From a virus: a stretch of 64,000 bases of DNA. The stretch spans positions 248,001 through 312,000 of the IMG/VR virus record IMGVR_UViG_3300023174_005338, one strand, 5' to 3'. Positions 17,602 through 25,604 of this stretch are shown here, piece by piece. Position numbers and translations under genes: made by a program. The notes below the pieces were generated by a model that saw nothing but the letters and a program-made list of their open reading frames with translations, had not been told where the DNA came from and did not search any database. How positions within the stretch are numbered: the first letter of the stretch is position 1; each line of letters opens with the position of its first letter.

Positions 17602-19122
17602 TTAACCCGTGGATGTAATGGTCACCCCAGCCGGCACCGGTGGAGTATCGGGTGGCGGAGTAGGAGCTCCACTAAATTTAACCGACACACTTACACCTTG
17701 ATTGTGATACGGGTAAGGCTCATGCGTGGGCGCACGAGTCACTATGCTTTCCGTACCCACTGGATCCGCAATCCAACCCACTGTAGAATTAAATTCAACC
17801 TTAGGTAGTAGATATTTGGTCAGACCCTTAGGTGTTTGTACTTCAATGCGTGGGCCACCATTGAGTTGTATCTGTCCACTGTTAAAACTAAGAGTAGAAG
17901 CGGCTGCCCAACTGCCCAGTTGACTGGTCATGGCCAAGGCTCCTGTAGTTTTTAATCCTATGTTGCTTTGACTGAACAAGGTCATGGCACCTTTGTTGGA
18001 CAGGCTGATATCGCCGTCACTTTGCATGGTGGTGCCTTGTGTGCTTTTCATGTTGATGTTTCGTCCAGCAAACATGTTGATGTCTTCATCCGCATGTAAG
18101 TTTATAGTGCCTTGAGTGCGTAGATTTACGCTGTTGGTGGTGTACACATCCAGGGTGCCTTCTTGGCCCAGTTCAATCCAGGCTTGGCCATTGGCATGAC
18201 AGATGTACAAGCAGTTGCCATCGTCGCTCATGGTGATTTGATGACCTTTGCTGGTGCGTATCCTAATTAAATTGTCATTGCCGTTGAGATCTCCGTCATC
18301 CATGACCAAGGTATGGCCACCACGTCGCGCAACCACATTGACCGCAGATGGTTGCGCTGCCTGTAGTTCTTGATCGGTAATGCCAGCATCGCCGCCTGCG
18401 CCACCGCCTATACCGCCCAGATATATGGCACGACCTGGTGTACTGATGCCATAGCATCCACTGGGACTTTCACGCTGGCTGGTGCTACCGATTGATCCAC
18501 GCACCTGATCATTGATCAAGCCTTGCTGGAACAAGATGCCGGCCACGTAGCTGTGTACTGGTTTTGGTTGATCAAAATACTTGGGATTGTTGACAATGGC
18601 ATCGTTGCTGTTGTTGATCTCGGTCACAGGCAATCTGGTGCTGCCGGCAAAATAGCTGGCCTGCGTGGCATTTTGTGTGACTGCTTGATTTTTTTCCACT
18701 GATCCCACAGCCGGAATCATGTGCGTTATGCCTTGGTCTGGAATACAACCTACATAGTAACCTTGACTGGGATCGCCGCCCACAAAGAAACACAACACCT
18801 GTACACCAAGGTCAGGTGGAGTAAACCACATGCCATAGCTTTGTGGATTGCCTTGTTCAAAAGATCCAGTGCCAGCAGCAGCACCGGCAGGAGTTGTGCC
18901 GTAGAATGGTGGACAGTAGTTGACCGTGCGCCACAGACTGGTATCATCAGGGTTGTCGCCGCCAAATAGTTCAATGTAAACCTGCAAGCGACCGCTGCGA
19001 GTGGCATCCACATTGTTTTTGACCACACCAATAAATGGACCCATTTCCACCGGCATGCCGCCGCGGTCCATTTTGTAGTTGCGTGGTTGTCCGCGATTGC
19101 GTTGTGTATTTTCTCCGGCCAT
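17602..19122 (-). CDS. gp5: Baseplate central spike, T4 gp5/VgrG-like, without T4-type lysozyme domain
   Basis: A 506-residue protein. Residues about 25-140 form an OB-fold (MGPFIGVVKNNVDATRSGRL, then FTPPDLGVQVLCFFVGGDPS with GYYVGCIPD), as in gp5 and VgrG. Residues about 265-420 form a repetitive beta-helix with VgrG-like text: GGHTLVMDDGD, IRIRTSKGHQITMSDDG, INLHADEDINMFAGRNINM. Together these make the cell-puncturing spike at the tip of the tail tube. T4 gp5 has a lysozyme domain of about 170 residues between these parts; here the linker (residues about 145-260) is short and has no visible lysozyme motif. The proline-rich C-terminus (PTPPPDTPPVPAG) is unusual. The start codon overlaps the stop of the upstream hub gene by one base. 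Confidence 0.9.
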   Translation of the reverse strand: MAGENTQRNRGQPRNYKMDRGGMPVEMGPFIGVVKNNVDATRSGRLQVYIELFGGDNPDDTSLWRTVNYCPPFYGTTPAGAAAGTGSFEQGNPQSYGMWFTPPDLGVQVLCFFVGGDPSQGYYVGCIPDQGITHMIPAVGSVEKNQAVTQNATQASYFAGSTRLPVTEINNSNDAIVNNPKYFDQPKPVHSYVAGILFQQGLINDQVRGSIGSTSQRESPSGCYGISTPGRAIYLGGIGGGAGGDAGITDQELQAAQPSAVNVVARRGGHTLVMDDGDLNGNDNLIRIRTSKGHQITMSDDGNCLYICHANGQAWIELGQEGTLDVYTTNSVNLRTQGTINLHADEDINMFAGRNINMKSTQGTTMQSDGDISLSNKGAMTLFSQSNIGLKTTGALAMTSQLGSWAAASTLSFNSGQIQLNGGPRIEVQTPKGLTKYLLPKVEFNSTVGWIADPVGTESIVTRAPTHEPYPYHNQGVSVSVKFSGAPTPPPDTPPVPAGVTITSTG

Positions 19123-20747
19123 TATGTTTCCTTGTTCATGTTTTGTGGTGCTTGTGTAGTAACGTTAGATCCAGTTTCCCCTACTTGATCAGCCATGGGC
19201 GGTGATGTTCCTGCTAAACCTGCGGCAAAATCTATGTCGCCCGAACTGCTAGGAGGTCCCGGAGGAGACGCTGGTTGTGGAGACGGAATAGCATTGCCAC
19301 CTGAGGTACCTGTTGGATCATATAGATCACCATACTCGTTTTGTCTGAGGTTTGACACAGCGCCGGTTTCGTCACGTACTTCGTAGCCCAGAGATGCATC
19401 GTCGATCCTTTCGTTGCCGGTGCGCGAAGACTCGCGTGAATTTGTGGCCGCAGTAACCTGGGTGGGTCTACTGTTGGTGGCTGGTGGCGCATTTGTGGTA
19501 GGTGGTTGCAGTGCCCCTACTAGTTCCTGTGTGAACTGCCCTTTGCTGAAAACATTTTTACAACTCTTGGCCTGGAATCTGAATGTTTCTTGCGGTGCAC
19601 CAGTGCTACTATTGGTATTCATGATGCCAGTGTTGAAGTCATAGTCGGTGGGGCGATTGAAACTCACTGAGTATGTGACCTGTTGGCTGTCGTAGTTGAT
19701 GGCACCGTCTGAGTTGAAAGCACTGAACTCAAAGTTTTTTGCACTGACTCCGTAGGCCACTTCGCCTTGTTGCATCCAGGCAGGATCGCCCAGGATCCGC
19801 ATGCGTACTTCGGCAAAGTCGGCTATGCTGTATAAAAATGCCGCGGCACTGTCGGCTGCTGCATTGGTATAGTTGGCCTGGCCTTGAGTGCGTTGCTCGC
19901 TGGTGGCCAGCACGGCCTGCTTCATTTGATCACGCCCAGTGGGTGGTGCGGAAGCCAGACCACTGGAACTCTGTGTGACTGTGGTATAATAGGCCTGATT
20001 GTACTCTTGTTCATAGCTAAGGATCTGTGTGTTCAAGCCAGTGAACCAGTAGTCATAGGCCTTGTGTGGACCAAGATACTTGCTGTCATTGAAATAAATG
20101 CTGCACATTTGATTTATTTTGTAAGCACTGATCAGGAAAGTGATGCGGTACGCATGATCTCGACGGAATGTATCGTACTTGAGTTGTTGAGCGCCAACAC
20201 TGATCTTGTACCAGGCCGTGACGCCACCTGGATTGGCTTTTTGATTTTTTTCATTTGTTCCATCGTCCTCAACAGTGACTTTGGCCTGATCTGTGATGTA
20301 ACTGCTGCTGCGCATGATCTGATCAATCAGTTGCACTATCTGTGTGCCGGCCAAGATTGACCAGGTCTGACTGTTGACATTGACCGAATCTGTGTTGTTG
20401 TCAAGTTTGTCTGCGGCTGTTCTTATGTTTTTGGCCGCGGTGTTCTTGTAGTTCACTGGTTGAGCAGGTGGCACCACTTTGGAAGTACCGATCTCTGGAG
20501 GGCTGAACTCAAACACATACTCATCGGCCACATAACCAGGATGCTGTTTTTCTAGATCTTTTTGATGCTTGTTGAGTGCGTCGGCCAGCCCGGTGAACAG
20601 ATTGCTCTGTCCCTTGGTTGGAGCATCTGTGGCCTTGGGCGGCGCTGCTGAAGGAGCCGTAGATTCTGTGTAGCCTCTTACTGTTGCTCCAGTGGCCTCG
20701 GACACTGCCTGGGATCCGCCAAATTCTAGATCAAATGTGTTGGCCAT
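19122..20747 (-). CDS. Baseplate hub structural protein (gp27-region, unassigned)
   Basis: A 541-residue protein with a structured N-terminal half and a Pro/Thr/Asn/Gly-rich tail. Residues about 80-110 read YVADEYVFEFSPPEIGTSKV, and a later block contains YRITFLISAYKIN and YWFTGLNTQILSYEQEYNQA. I recall such sequences from hub proteins of marine T4-like phages but cannot prove which T4 hub protein it replaces (gp27 is most likely by position). Its ATG lies 2 nt from the previous stop and its stop overlaps the gp5 start, so it is translationally coupled to the spike gene it would carry. Residues beyond about 405 look disordered. Confidence 0.75.
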   Translation of the reverse strand: MANTFDLEFGGSQAVSEATGATVRGYTESTAPSAAPPKATDAPTKGQSNLFTGLADALNKHQKDLEKQHPGYVADEYVFEFSPPEIGTSKVVPPAQPVNYKNTAAKNIRTAADKLDNNTDSVNVNSQTWSILAGTQIVQLIDQIMRSSSYITDQAKVTVEDDGTNEKNQKANPGGVTAWYKISVGAQQLKYDTFRRDHAYRITFLISAYKINQMCSIYFNDSKYLGPHKAYDYWFTGLNTQILSYEQEYNQAYYTTVTQSSSGLASAPPTGRDQMKQAVLATSEQRTQGQANYTNAAADSAAAFLYSIADFAEVRMRILGDPAWMQQGEVAYGVSAKNFEFSAFNSDGAINYDSQQVTYSVSFNRPTDYDFNTGIMNTNSSTGAPQETFRFQAKSCKNVFSKGQFTQELVGALQPPTTNAPPATNSRPTQVTAATNSRESSRTGNERIDDASLGYEVRDETGAVSNLRQNEYGDLYDPTGTSGGNAIPSPQPASPPGPPSSSGDIDFAAGLAGTSPPMADQVGETGSNVTTQAPQNMNKET

Positions 20748-20749
20748 GA

Positions 20750-22078
20750 TTATGGAGCCACTATATTGAAGGGACTGGTTGTGTCACCAGTGAAATTGCC
20801 GTTTTGGTCAACCTGTGCTCGTGCTTGATCTTGTGCAATTCCGGAATTGATCAAGTTGTCTATGTTGGCCGGCTGTGGTTGAGTTTGTCGGCCATCATCG
20901 CGGCGATTGTTTACGGCCAATGGACCTCCTTGCAACAGTTGGCTGACCGTGGTTCCGGCCAACTCAAAAGCAAATGGTATGGTACCACGTGCCTGTGCTG
21001 TGCCAGTGTCATAGGGCACTGGGCTGGCTACCACGTGGTATTCAACTTGATTGGCCACTGTGCGGAACATGATATTTCTAAGCAAAAATGGATAGTATTT
21101 TCTTATTGTGGCCTGTGCACCGGTGCCACTGCTGCCCTTGATTGGTGCGGCCAGGTTGCCCTGGCTGTCGTAGCCGTAGAACTCTATGGTAAGACAGTAT
21201 TGTGCGGCTGCATAGTTGGGCACAGCACGGCTGGTCTGATTGGCTGACACCTGGGCTCCGGCGGCTACCGAAGCAGTGGGAGCAGGATTCTTGTAGGCAA
21301 AACTCACTGCATCAAACAGCCGTTGGATCAAGGTCAGTCCATTGGGTTCTACGACCTTGAATCTGATCTCCATGGCATTGGTGCTCATGTTGGTACCTTT
21401 GCCCATGAGAAAGCTTTCAATTTCAAGATCGTCAAAATAAAAATCATCAGGAAAAAACTGGCTCCGGCCGGCTATGGGGGCACCGCCACTTTGAATCAAC
21501 AAGGTCCAATTGCCAGTGCCCGGAGCTGGTGCCCGTCGTCCGGCTGCACCCAGATTGTTGTACTGTTCGGGTGTGAGCAACCACCATGAAATCGCATAGG
21601 TATAACTGGCATACTGATCTAGTTCATTGGGTCTAGGCGAGATAATCTGTGCGGCAAAGGCCGTGTTGATGGCCTGTTGCGTGGTGCTGCGCGATGCTGG
21701 AGGAGTATTATCGGGTCCGCGACTATCGAATGCATTGGAACTGGTCCCAGCACCCACACCACCTGATGTGGGAGCCTGTGTGGGGCCATCATCTCTGGCG
21801 TTAGGGGCTGGTGTGCTTTGACTTTGACCAGTGGTGACAGTGGGGCTGGCCAAATCAGAGTTAGCATATTGCTCTCTGAGATTTGTTAACTGATCAATCG
21901 TTGATTGATTTTCTGTAGAAAGTTGTACCGCTTCGTCCTGAAGTTGATCTGCCAGTTGAGTATTGCCGGATTCTCTGGCAGCTTTGCTTTGAGCCAATAG
22001 CTCCTGCGCTCTTGCATTGGTTGCCTGTGCTTGTTGCAGAAGATCCTGATACCCGGGTATAGCACTAAGACTGGTCAT
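20750..22078 (-). CDS. Baseplate hub-associated structural protein
   Basis: A 442-residue protein. Residues about 10-75 form an Ala/Gln/Glu-rich helix of coiled-coil type (LLQQAQATNARAQELLAQSK). Residues about 76-130 are a Pro/Thr/Ser/Gly-rich linker. The folded part begins near SYTYAISWWLLTPEQYNNLG and includes FFPDDFYFDDLEIESFLMG and EFYGYDSQGNLAAPI, with YYPFLLRNIMFRTVANQVEY near residue 340. The domain layout (DDFYFDDLEI, then NGLTLIQRLFDA) suggests a hub or tube-attachment protein of the gp27 type, possibly working with the next gene. It sits 1 nt from gp53 upstream and 2 nt from the hub gene downstream. I do not recognise a single T4 counterpart. Confidence 0.7.
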   Translation of the reverse strand: MTSLSAIPGYQDLLQQAQATNARAQELLAQSKAARESGNTQLADQLQDEAVQLSTENQSTIDQLTNLREQYANSDLASPTVTTGQSQSTPAPNARDDGPTQAPTSGGVGAGTSSNAFDSRGPDNTPPASRSTTQQAINTAFAAQIISPRPNELDQYASYTYAISWWLLTPEQYNNLGAAGRRAPAPGTGNWTLLIQSGGAPIAGRSQFFPDDFYFDDLEIESFLMGKGTNMSTNAMEIRFKVVEPNGLTLIQRLFDAVSFAYKNPAPTASVAAGAQVSANQTSRAVPNYAAAQYCLTIEFYGYDSQGNLAAPIKGSSGTGAQATIRKYYPFLLRNIMFRTVANQVEYHVVASPVPYDTGTAQARGTIPFAFELAGTTVSQLLQGGPLAVNNRRDDGRQTQPQPANIDNLINSGIAQDQARAQVDQNGNFTGDTTSPFNIVAP

Positions 22079-22079
22079 G

Positions 22080-22379
22080 TCAGAATCCCAACACGGTTTT
22101 GAGTGTGCTCAATTTAGGCAGGTATATCACAGCGCCGGCTTCAAAGTCCATGGGCGGTGCAGTCAAGGTATTGGGATTGCGCTGATAAAACACCCACCAT
22201 AGACCGGCATCACTGTACAGGTCAAAGGCCAACAAGTCTGGTCGGTATTCATAAGTGGTATTGATGGTAAACAAGATGTCGTCGGCCGATCTCGGTATGG
22301 GTCTGTTGACCATGACATCCAAGAAGAACTGGCTGTAGCCAGTTTCAGCATAGGGGCTGGTTGCGTTGTAGTTGGCCAT
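22080..22379 (-). CDS. gp53: Baseplate wedge protein, T4 gp53-like
   Basis: A compact 99-residue protein. The segment DLLAFDLYSDAGLWWVFYQR followed by NPNTLTAPPMDFEAG and IYLPKLSTL is the typical gp53 pattern, in which the C-terminal part is LysM-like. In T4, gp53 links neighbouring wedges and is needed for the first assembly steps. Its ATG overlaps the stop of the upstream tube-cap gene, and the next gene starts 1 nt after its stop, so all three are coupled. Confidence 0.85.
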   Translation of the reverse strand: MANYNATSPYAETGYSQFFLDVMVNRPIPRSADDILFTINTTYEYRPDLLAFDLYSDAGLWWVFYQRNPNTLTAPPMDFEAGAVIYLPKLSTLKTVLGF

Positions 22380-23524
22380 TACCAGAATCCTCCTTTTAAT
22401 AGATTGCCATTGGCAAAGTTTTTCAAGCTGAACTGTTTGCTGACCTGGCTACGACTCTGCACTGGCAACAGACTCAACTGTATGTCAATCTTGCTGGGCA
22501 CATAGGTAGGATTGCTCAGCAGGGCCTGCAGGGGAGCGGGTCTTTCATTTTCTGCACCACGTGGCAGGAAGGCCGAGGCTAATCTAGTGACCGTGGGTGC
22601 TACAGCATTGAGTGTGGTGCTGTACAAATTCTGCAGGGGTTGTAGATTCAGGCCCAGATTGTTGGGCGAACCCGAACTTATGTAGTCTACATCAGCCGGC
22701 AACACATAGTTGAACTGGCTGACCACGCAGGGATGATTGTTGAACTGATAGTCGCCCAGACCGCTGAGGTAAACCAAGGGCGGCGGACTTCCTCGATTTG
22801 CACCCTGGCCATAGAACATCTTGGTCACACTGCGGAAAAAGTGTATGACTGCCAGCACATAGGCCGCATCGGCGGTGCTCTGTGCTGTGAATGTGGCATT
22901 GAGTTGCAAGGTATCGGTATAGCTGTTCTGATAAAAGTAGCCACGATAGTTGCTGTGTGTGAGATTGTACTCGGAATAGTTGGCCTTGTAGGCCGTGGTT
23001 ATGCTGGGCGTGTAAGGGAATACCACACCATTGGTGGTTTTGAGTGGTTGCAACAGACCCGCATCGGATGCTGCATAAAGATAGTCGGCTCCGGGTGCCA
23101 AGCGTAACACCACACGCCAGTCGCTGTTGACCGGAAACTGTGCCAGAGCGCGATTGTTTGGTTGATTCCGAGCCTGGCGAACTTGGCTGCTGACGCCGCC
23201 CTGATTCAACGGCAACCCAGTTTCGTCATCTATCTCGGCTGCGCGATACAAGGCACCGTTTTTAAACGTGTTGCCCAAGCTGTCGGTAGTGAATTGATCT
23301 CCAGACTCTTCAGGTTCGTCACCGTAGCCCACTGCTGATGCCGGCGAGATGGGCGTTGCACTGGTGCGCACATCAGCGGTTGGCACTGCCAGCTCGTTTT
23401 GTTCACCGTAGGGACTGGTGGTAGGGTCTGCCTGCTCTTGTATGTCGTTGATGGGCACTGCTGGTGGTTCACCGGCGCCGGTCTGGGGATCTACATCGGG
23501 ATTGACTGGATTTGGATCTGCCAT
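22379..23524 (-). CDS. Baseplate tail-tube cap/initiator, gp48/gp54-like
   Basis: A 381-residue protein and first gene of the minus-strand baseplate operon. Residues 1-120 are acidic and Pro/Thr-rich and look disordered. The folded part contains DWRVVLRLAPGADYLYA, YKANYSEYNLTHSNYRGYFY, AAYVLAVIHFFRSVTKMFYG and a typical YLSGLGDYQFNNHPCVVSQF block ending in LPADVDYI. I associate this combination with the tube cap/initiator proteins (gp48 or gp54) of T4-like cyanophages and pelagiphages, which polymerise the tail tube from the hub; I cannot decide between the two. A late-type box lies 18 nt upstream of the ATG. Confidence 0.72.
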   Translation of the reverse strand: MADPNPVNPDVDPQTGAGEPPAVPINDIQEQADPTTSPYGEQNELAVPTADVRTSATPISPASAVGYGDEPEESGDQFTTDSLGNTFKNGALYRAAEIDDETGLPLNQGGVSSQVRQARNQPNNRALAQFPVNSDWRVVLRLAPGADYLYAASDAGLLQPLKTTNGVVFPYTPSITTAYKANYSEYNLTHSNYRGYFYQNSYTDTLQLNATFTAQSTADAAYVLAVIHFFRSVTKMFYGQGANRGSPPPLVYLSGLGDYQFNNHPCVVSQFNYVLPADVDYISSGSPNNLGLNLQPLQNLYSTTLNAVAPTVTRLASAFLPRGAENERPAPLQALLSNPTYVPSKIDIQLSLLPVQSRSQVSKQFSLKNFANGNLLKGGFW

Positions 23525-23542
23525 GTTTGTTTTCCTATCACA

Positions 23543-23550
23543 TATTTACC
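23543..23550 (-). promoter_or_regulatory. T4-like late promoter box for the baseplate operon
   Basis: The minus strand reads GGTAAATA followed by TGTG, 18 nt before the ATG at 23524. Same spacing as the box upstream of gp6. It lies back to back with the sigma70-type promoter of gp55. Confidence 0.55.
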
Positions 23551-23582
23551 GAGAAAATAAACCACCTATATTATGATTCAGG

Positions 23583-23610
23583 TTGACATGTTGGGTTTTT
23601 GTGCTACAAT
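23583..23610 (+). promoter_or_regulatory. Sigma70-type promoter of gp55
   Basis: TTGACA at 23583-23588 and TACAAT at 23605-23610, separated by 16 nt. A strong host-like promoter, 24 nt before the GTG start of gp55, with AGGAG in between (near 23622-23626). Confidence 0.75.
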
Positions 23611-23634
23611 AAATAACTACCCAGGAGAATTTTA

Positions 23635-24537
23635 GTGTCAACCACACCCACAAGGACCCCAGCAAAAACCAACTATCTCAACAACAGAGATATCCTAAAA
23701 CAAATACACCTCAGCAAAAATAGCTACTGTACATACCTAGATCCAGTGACAGATCACCAGTATGACATCATCTTGCCCACAGTGGAACGAATCAATCAAA
23801 GAACCACAGCCGAGGCACGCAGAAACCGTGCTGAACGTATCAAGCGAGAAACTGGGCAGGTCATAGATCCCAAAAAAATCCCCAACACAGACTTGGTGTT
23901 CCGCATAACCTGCTGGGAACACATACCCATGGCGCCTAAAAAAGTGCCCAAGAGTTCGGCCAAGAAAAACAAAATTGAAGACATATTTGAACTGGACGTG
24001 TTGGAGGAAGACGATCCCTTGGCCGAGCTGATCGAAGAGCCTGTGCTGGATCCCAAACATGTGAGATTGAATTTTCCTCCGTTTTATCACTACCGCATAG
24101 ATAACAACAAACAACCGTACATCGTGGGCAAAAGCCACTGGAAGGGTGACCTGGAGCAGGGAGAGTTCAGCAAGGATCATGGCACCATGACCCGTACCTT
24201 GGCCACCATGTTTATCAAGCTGTGCGAACGCTATGCCACCCGATCAAACTGGCGTGGCTACACCTACAACGAGGAAATGCGTGGTCAGGCCTTACTACAG
24301 TTAAGCCAGATTGGCCTGCAGTTTGACGAGTCAAAAAGCCAAAATCCATTTGCTTATTACACCGCGGCCATTACCAACAGTTTCACACGTATCCTAAACT
24401 TGGAAAAGAAAAATCAAAACATCCGCGATGACATGTTGGAACAGGCCGGACTCAATCCATCATGGACTCGTCAGAATGCCGGTCGTAAGAATCCAGCACA
24501 GGCACCCGGAGAGGTTGTAATTGTCACAGAAGAATAG
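23635..24537 (+). CDS. gp55: Late-transcription sigma factor, T4 gp55-like, with N-terminal extension
   Basis: A 300-residue protein starting at GTG, with an AGGAG ribosome site about 8 nt upstream. Residues about 185-270 carry the gp55 core: LATMFIKLCERYATRSNWRG, YTYNEEMRGQALLQLSQIG, then SQNPFAYYTAAITNSFTRIL and NLEKKNQNIRDDML. This corresponds to sigma region 2, which recognises the -10-like late box. T4 gp55 is about 185 residues, so roughly 120-150 extra residues lie at the N-terminus, including a Lys-rich then very acidic stretch (residues 100-140). The gene is followed 12 nt later by gp47. The late boxes listed in this annotation are its probable targets. Confidence 0.88.
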   Translation: MSTTPTRTPAKTNYLNNRDILKQIHLSKNSYCTYLDPVTDHQYDIILPTVERINQRTTAEARRNRAERIKRETGQVIDPKKIPNTDLVFRITCWEHIPMAPKKVPKSSAKKNKIEDIFELDVLEEDDPLAELIEEPVLDPKHVRLNFPPFYHYRIDNNKQPYIVGKSHWKGDLEQGEFSKDHGTMTRTLATMFIKLCERYATRSNWRGYTYNEEMRGQALLQLSQIGLQFDESKSQNPFAYYTAAITNSFTRILNLEKKNQNIRDDMLEQAGLNPSWTRQNAGRKNPAQAPGEVVIVTEE

Positions 24538-24543
24538 TATACT
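24515..24543 (+). promoter_or_regulatory. Possible sigma70-type promoter of gp47
   Basis: TTGTAA at 24515-24520, a 17-nt spacer, and TATACT at 24538-24543. The box overlaps the gp55 stop and ends 6 nt before the gp47 ATG, so any transcript would have almost no leader. Confidence 0.45.
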
Positions 24544-24549
24544 AGCTGA

Positions 24550-25563
24550 ATGAGTCTATTCCGTAAAGTTGCTGTCTGCACCGATATACACTTTGGTCTC
24601 AAGTCCAACAGCCTACAACACAATCAAGATTGCAGTGATTTCATTGATTGGTTCATAGCCACAGCTCGAGCCAATGGTTGCGAGACCGGCATGTTCCTAG
24701 GCGACTGGAGCCATCAGCGTGCGGCCATTAACATGCAGACCTTGCAGTATAGCCTGCGTAGCTTGGAGAAGCTGAGTGCGGCATTTGACAGATTTTATTT
24801 TATTCCAGGCAACCATGATCTGTATTATCGTGACAAACGTGATATCTACAGCACAGAGTGGGCCCGTCACATACCCAACATCCAAATTGTTAATGATTGG
24901 TTCCAGGATGGCGACGTTGTGATCGCACCATGGCTGGTCGGGGACGATCACAAGCGTATCCCAAAACTCAAGGGTCAGTACATGTTTGGACACTTTGAAC
25001 TGCCACACTTCAAGATGAATGCCATGGTAGAAATGCCCGATCACGGTGACATACAGGTAGATCACTTTGGTGGGTTCGAACGTGTGTTCAGCGGACACTT
25101 CCACTTGAGACAGCAAAAGAAAAACATCAACTACATCGGCAACTGCTTTCCGCACAACTATGCCGATGCCGGTGATTCAGCACGTGGCATGATGACTCTG
25201 ACGTGGGGTCAAGAACCTGTGTTCCATGCCTGGCCCGGGCAACCTCTTTACAAGGTGCTGAAACTCAGCCAGGTCATAGATTCAGCTCCGTCATTGTTGG
25301 CCGCCAACATGCATGTGCGTGTGGAACTGGACATTGATATTTCGTATGAAGAAGCCAATTTCATCAAAGACACCTTTGTCAAGGATTACGATCTCAGAGA
25401 GATGGCCTTGATTCCAGTAAAGAGCACCGCAGTAGATGCCGACATGGCGCCCGGAGAAGTCAAATTCGAAAGTGTGGATCAGATTGTAACCGATCAGATC
25501 ACCAACATTGAAAGCGAATTCTATGATCCTAAATTATTGTTGAGGATATATCAATCCTTATAA
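24550..25563 (+). CDS. gp47: Recombination endonuclease subunit, T4 gp47 / SbcD-like
   Basis: A 337-residue calcineurin-like phosphoesterase. The metal-binding motifs are visible in order: TDIHFG (residues about 11-16), GDWSHQ, GNHDLYY (about 92-98) and GHFHLR. With gp46 it forms the Mre11/Rad50-type nuclease that resects DNA ends for recombination-dependent replication and degrades host DNA. In T4 genes 46 and 47 are close together; here the partner gene 46 lies 4.3 kb away, beyond an inserted metabolic cassette. No Shine-Dalgarno precedes the ATG; a possible -10 element ends 6 nt upstream. Confidence 0.95.
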   Translation: MSLFRKVAVCTDIHFGLKSNSLQHNQDCSDFIDWFIATARANGCETGMFLGDWSHQRAAINMQTLQYSLRSLEKLSAAFDRFYFIPGNHDLYYRDKRDIYSTEWARHIPNIQIVNDWFQDGDVVIAPWLVGDDHKRIPKLKGQYMFGHFELPHFKMNAMVEMPDHGDIQVDHFGGFERVFSGHFHLRQQKKNINYIGNCFPHNYADAGDSARGMMTLTWGQEPVFHAWPGQPLYKVLKLSQVIDSAPSLLAANMHVRVELDIDISYEEANFIKDTFVKDYDLREMALIPVKSTAVDADMAPGEVKFESVDQIVTDQITNIESEFYDPKLLLRIYQSL

Positions 25564-25566
25564 ATA
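25559..25566 (+). promoter_or_regulatory. TATAAATA box upstream of the metabolic cassette
   Basis: An exact match to the T4 late consensus, overlapping the gp47 stop and ending 38 nt before the ligase ATG. It could also act as a sigma70 -10 (TATAAA) with TTGTTG 16 nt upstream, so the timing class is ambiguous. Confidence 0.5.
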
Positions 25567-25604
25567 TTGGATTGTTGTAGCATCTTACATTTATTTTCAT
25601 TACT

